Part shown: positions 6,826 to 9,070 of the stretch, one piece after another | How positions within the stretch are numbered: the first letter of the stretch is position 1 | Layout: every line of letters begins with the position of its first letter | NCBI GenBank assembly: GCA_036477795.1 | Contig: JAZGDL010000537.1 | Span: forward strand, 1 to 9,070 | Source of the DNA: JAZGDL01 sp036477795 | GTDB taxonomy: Bacteria > Planctomycetota > Phycisphaerae > UBA1845 | DNA: 9,070 nucleotides | Direction: 5' to 3' | Notes under the pieces: generated by a model | Database searches by the model: none | What the model saw: only the letters and a program-made list of their open reading frames with translations | Told to the model about the DNA's origin: nothing | Position numbers and translations under genes: made by a program

Positions 6826-7545
6826 GTGGGCCAGTTGATACGGGCTGCTACCGTCAATCTGTCCTCACCTGCGCCGGCGGGCTATGCCCAACTGGCGGAC
6901 GCAGGTTTTGAATCGGTCGATCTTTCGATCGATTCGGTGGAGCAATTCACAGGTGATGCGGCTGAGAAGATTCTTAGCCGGGCGGCGGATCAGGCGGCGG
7001 CACATGGCTTAGGCATCGCTTGCGTCACCTTGAGGCATTTGCCCGTGGAGCTGGCCTGCGGCGATCACTCGTCTCGTGGGCAGATCATGGCCTCGCTGGA
7101 CCGGCTGGTGCGCACCAGCGGTGAACTCGGGGCCGGCCTGTGCGGCGTTGCCCCGCCGGCGGTGGTGGCCTCAAACGGAGCATCAAAGACGGTGGGTTAC
7201 CGCGACGCGCTCAACGGCGTGTATCGCGTACTTGGCGAGTTGTCGCAGGCGGCTGAGTTCTCCGGCGTATGCTTAGGCGTTTGTGCGCCGTGCCACGGAT
7301 GTCTGCTTTCAGCCGTCGAGGTATGCGAACTGATTGAGGCGGTTGCCTCATCTTGCGTCGGGGTCAGCGTGCAGGTCGAGCAACTGAACCATATCGGGCG
7401 GGTTGAGGACTGGCTGGCTGTTCTGGGAAGGCACGTCGTTTCCATGCGCCTGACGCTGAACACGCTTGCCGGCATTGAATCCCTGCTCCAAAGAAGCGGG
7501 CCCGCTGATTGTGTCGTGGTGATTGACAATTCCGTCCAGGGTTGA
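6826..7545 (+). CDS. TIM-barrel protein, sugar phosphate isomerase/epimerase-like (AP endonuclease family 2 fold)
   Basis: A 239-residue cytoplasmic protein whose layout follows xylose-isomerase-like TIM barrels: LADAGFESVDLSI (24-36), AAAHGLGIACVTL (57-69), the long helix YRDALNGVYRVLGELSQAAEFSGVCLGV (125-152), LLSAVEVCELIEAV (160-173) and VGVSVQVEQLNH (178-189). The usual metal-binding Glu after the GVxLxLE strand is replaced by cysteine within VCLGVCAPCHGC, and the usual D-G-H after VGV is not present, so classical isomerase activity is doubtful. Ten cysteines are present. The protein is shorter than the usual 260-300 residues and stops right after strand-like VVVIDN, where the last barrel helix would be expected. 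The start is GTG 6826 with AGGAG at 6814-6818, 7 nt away. It converges on the YmdB-type gene. Fold assignment is moderately sure; substrate and activity are unknown. Confidence 0.65.
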   Translation: MGQLIRAATVNLSSPAPAGYAQLADAGFESVDLSIDSVEQFTGDAAEKILSRAADQAAAHGLGIACVTLRHLPVELACGDHSSRGQIMASLDRLVRTSGELGAGLCGVAPPAVVASNGASKTVGYRDALNGVYRVLGELSQAAEFSGVCLGVCAPCHGCLLSAVEVCELIEAVASSCVGVSVQVEQLNHIGRVEDWLAVLGRHVVSMRLTLNTLAGIESLLQRSGPADCVVVIDNSVQG

Positions 7546-7627
7546 AGGTCAAAGGTCGAAAGTTGAAGGTGCCCCCTTCAACCTTTGACTTTTGACCTTT
7601 GACTTTTGACCCTTAACTTTCAACCTT
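7540..7627. repeat. Heptamer-repeat hairpin at the shared 3' ends of two convergent genes
   Basis: A run of 7-mers of consensus RGTYRAA on one side (GGTTGAA, GGTCAAA, GGTCGAA, AGTTGAA) is followed by its complement, seen as alternating TTTGACC and TTTGACT. Positions 7541-7569 fold onto 7575-7603 with a 5-nt loop, one mismatch (7561/7583) and four G-T wobbles. On the plus strand the stem is followed by TTTT, so it may terminate transcription of the TIM-barrel gene. It contains that gene's stop (7543-7545). The phosphoesterase gene's stop (7613-7615) lies in the right-hand extension. Confidence 0.85.
7541..7607 (+). terminator. Possible intrinsic terminator for the TIM-barrel gene
   Basis: The 29-position stem (7541-7569 with 7575-7603, loop 7570-7574) begins inside the last codons of the upstream gene and is followed by four T residues (7604-7607). 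The very long stem and short T run are atypical, but the location between convergent genes fits a terminator role. The opposite strand lacks a T run beyond the stem. Confidence 0.4.
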
Positions 7628-8425
7628 ATCTGCGGCTTGCTCGTCAATGCGTACACGCTCAATGGAGGTGGCACGGCGTGTTCTTGCGTCAACGCGCACC
7701 ATGACGCCGCACATGCGGGCGTCATCTTGGGCGACGTCAAACGGGGTGGGGACCGACGTGGTCATGGCTGAAATCACCCGCTCCTTCAATCTGCCCAGCA
7801 CGGAGTCGTAAGGCCCGGTCATGCCCAGGTCGGTGATGTAGGCGGTTCCCTGGGGCAGGATGCACTCGTCCGCGGTGGGCACGTGGGTGTGGGAGCCGAA
7901 CACCACGCTCACGCGCCCGTCGAGGTACCAGCCCATGGCGATCTTTTCCGACGTGGTTTCGCAGTGCATTTCGGCGACGATCACCTGCACGTCATCGGGG
8001 ATGGCAGCCAGCACCCGATCGGCGGCGCGGAAAGGGCAATCAGCCGGGATGCGCATGTACATGCGTCCCAGCAGGGTAAAGACCGCAACGCTGGGGCCGC
8101 TATCTGTCTGCCAGACGGCGAACTCGCGGCCGGGGGCGCCAAGGGCCAGGTTGGCCGGCCGCACGATGCGGTCGGACGTCTCCAACACCTTGATGATCTC
8201 CTTGCGACGGTAGGCGTGATCGCCCAGGGTCATGAGCTGTACGCCCGCGGTGATGAACTTGTCGTAGAGACCCGGCGTCAGCCCCGAACCGTTGGCGGCG
8301 TTCTCCACGTTGACGATGTTGCAGTCGACTTTGCAATCGGCGGTGATCTTGGGCAGAGCCTCGGTGAGAATCCTGCGGCCGGGGGCACCAACAACGTCAC
8401 CCACGCACAATAGTGTCGTAAGCAT
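7613..8425 (-). CDS. ymdB: YmdB-family metallophosphoesterase (TIGR00282; 2',3'-cyclic nucleotide phosphodiesterase type)
   Basis: A 270-residue two-metal phosphoesterase. Bacillus YmdB hydrolyses 2',3'-cAMP and affects RNA turnover, biofilm and sporulation decisions; a similar activity is inferred here. Metal-site motifs are D10 (CVGDVVG), E41-N42 (NVENAANGSGLTP), D69-H70 (TLGDHAYRR), H154 (AEMHCETTSEK) and H179/H181 (GSHTHVPTADE). The family hallmarks GWYLDGRVS and GTAYITDLGMTGPYDSVLG are intact, and length is normal (about 255-285). The Asn of the usual GNH motif is Asp here (GDH). The ATG at 8425 has AGAGG 5 nt upstream. It follows rny with a 37-bp gap on the same strand, the order known from Bacillus, so the two are probably cotranscribed. 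The last residues (about KVES) and the TAA come from the heptamer-repeat array, so the C terminus may have been altered by that array. Confidence 0.93.
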   Translation of the reverse strand: MLTTLLCVGDVVGAPGRRILTEALPKITADCKVDCNIVNVENAANGSGLTPGLYDKFITAGVQLMTLGDHAYRRKEIIKVLETSDRIVRPANLALGAPGREFAVWQTDSGPSVAVFTLLGRMYMRIPADCPFRAADRVLAAIPDDVQVIVAEMHCETTSEKIAMGWYLDGRVSVVFGSHTHVPTADECILPQGTAYITDLGMTGPYDSVLGRLKERVISAMTTSVPTPFDVAQDDARMCGVMVRVDARTRRATSIERVRIDEQAADKVES

Positions 8426-8462
8426 GAAAGCCTCTGCGGTGTGGTTGAATCGTGCGGTCGCC

Positions 8463-9070
8463 TTATCGCGCGTATTCGACGGCGCGCATTTCCCGCAGCA
8501 CGGTGACCTTGACCTCTCCCGGATAGGTCATATCTTCCTCGACGCGCTTGGCAACGTCGCGTGCGATCTTGGCGGAGGAGGCATCGTCGACTCTGCCGGC
8601 GTCCACCACCACGCGCAGTTCGCGCCCGGCTTGAATGGCATAGGCCTGTTTCACGCCGTTCTGCTCCATGGCGATGGCCTCGAGCTGTTCCAGCCTCTGG
8701 ATGTAGCGTTCCAGCGATTCCCGGCGTCCGCCCGGTCGGGCGGCGCTTATGGCGTCGGCGGCCGTGACCAGCGGTGTGTAGAGACTGGTGGATTCCACGT
8801 CGCCATGGTGCCCGGCGATGGCATTCAACACTTCCGGCTTTTCGTTCAAGCGCCTGCAGATGTCGGCGCCGATCTGCGGATGTCCGCCCTCGACTTCGTG
8901 GTCCACCGCCTTGCCGATGTCGTGCAACAGACCGCATCGACGTGCCAGCCGCCCATCCATCCTCAGTTCGTCCGCCATGATCTGGCATAGATAAGCGACT
9001 TCGATGCTGTGCTTCAGGACGTTCTGACCGTAGCTGGTGCGATAGTGCAGCCGGCCCAGAAGATCGATGA
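8463..9070 (-). CDS. rny: Ribonuclease Y, C-terminal part (5' end outside window)
   Basis: Membrane-anchored endoribonuclease that starts mRNA decay. The visible 201 residues begin just before the HD domain: LLGRLHYRTSYGQNVLKHSIE (first His ligand H20), then CGLLHDIGKAVDHE with the catalytic H49-D50, GHHGD (H87-H88), and TAADAISAARPGGRRESLE, a strong RNase Y signature. The C-terminal subdomain contains YAIQAGRELRVVV and ends EYPG-like YPGEVKVTVLREMRAVEYAR, then TAA at 8463-8465. The transmembrane anchor, coiled coil and KH domain would lie to the right of the window (full length is usually about 510-530 residues). All HD ligands that can be seen are intact. The ymdB-type gene follows after 37 bp. 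Confidence 0.96.
   Translation of the reverse strand, partial: IDLLGRLHYRTSYGQNVLKHSIEVAYLCQIMADELRMDGRLARRCGLLHDIGKAVDHEVEGGHPQIGADICRRLNEKPEVLNAIAGHHGDVESTSLYTPLVTAADAISAARPGGRRESLERYIQRLEQLEAIAMEQNGVKQAYAIQAGRELRVVVDAGRVDDASSAKIARDVAKRVEEDMTYPGEVKVTVLREMRAVEYAR

Overview
The window looks like chromosomal DNA of a GC-rich, Gram-negative-type bacterium, most probably a member of the Planctomycetota. That placement is an inference. It rests on a secreted protein with DUF4215-type cysteine repeats and an IPTL-CTERM-like sorting tail, a YmdB-family phosphoesterase with GDH in place of GNH, and a response regulator with an N-terminal excisionase/MerR-like helix-turn-helix. No rRNA, tRNA or CRISPR array was seen.

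Layout from left to right. (1) The 5' two-thirds of miaB lies on the minus strand and runs off the left edge, with a good sigma70-like promoter in front of it. (2) A minus-strand HTH-receiver response regulator follows, with a palindrome immediately before its start codon. (3) A gene-free stretch of about 470 bp carries a heptamer-periodic hairpin. (4) Next is mutL (minus strand), of the endonuclease-competent type. (5) A decayed plus-strand RAYT/Y1-transposase remnant fills the space upstream of mutL. (6) A large minus-strand gene encodes a secreted M28 metallopeptidase with two six-cysteine modules, six DUF4215-like repeats and an IPTL-CTERM tail. (7) A 600 bp divergent intergenic region contains a perfect 24-bp tandem duplication. 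(8) A plus-strand TIM-barrel, sugar-phosphate-isomerase-like gene has an unusual cysteine cluster. (9) It converges on a ymdB-type phosphoesterase (minus strand) across a long heptamer-repeat hairpin that supplies the stop codons of both genes. (10) The 3' part of rny (RNase Y, HD domain), on the minus strand, runs off the right edge.

The core is housekeeping: RNA turnover (rny, ymdB), mismatch repair (mutL) and tRNA modification (miaB). rny and the ymdB-type gene look like one operon with a 37-bp gap. The set resembles the Bacillus rny-ymdB-...-miaB-...-mutS-mutL neighbourhood, here broken up by accessory insertions: the peptidase, the transposase remnant and the repeat hairpins. I see no multi-gene defence or biosynthetic system. 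The most unusual items are the two heptamer-periodic hairpins, the CxxxCxxCxxC cluster in the TIM-barrel protein and the modular surface peptidase.
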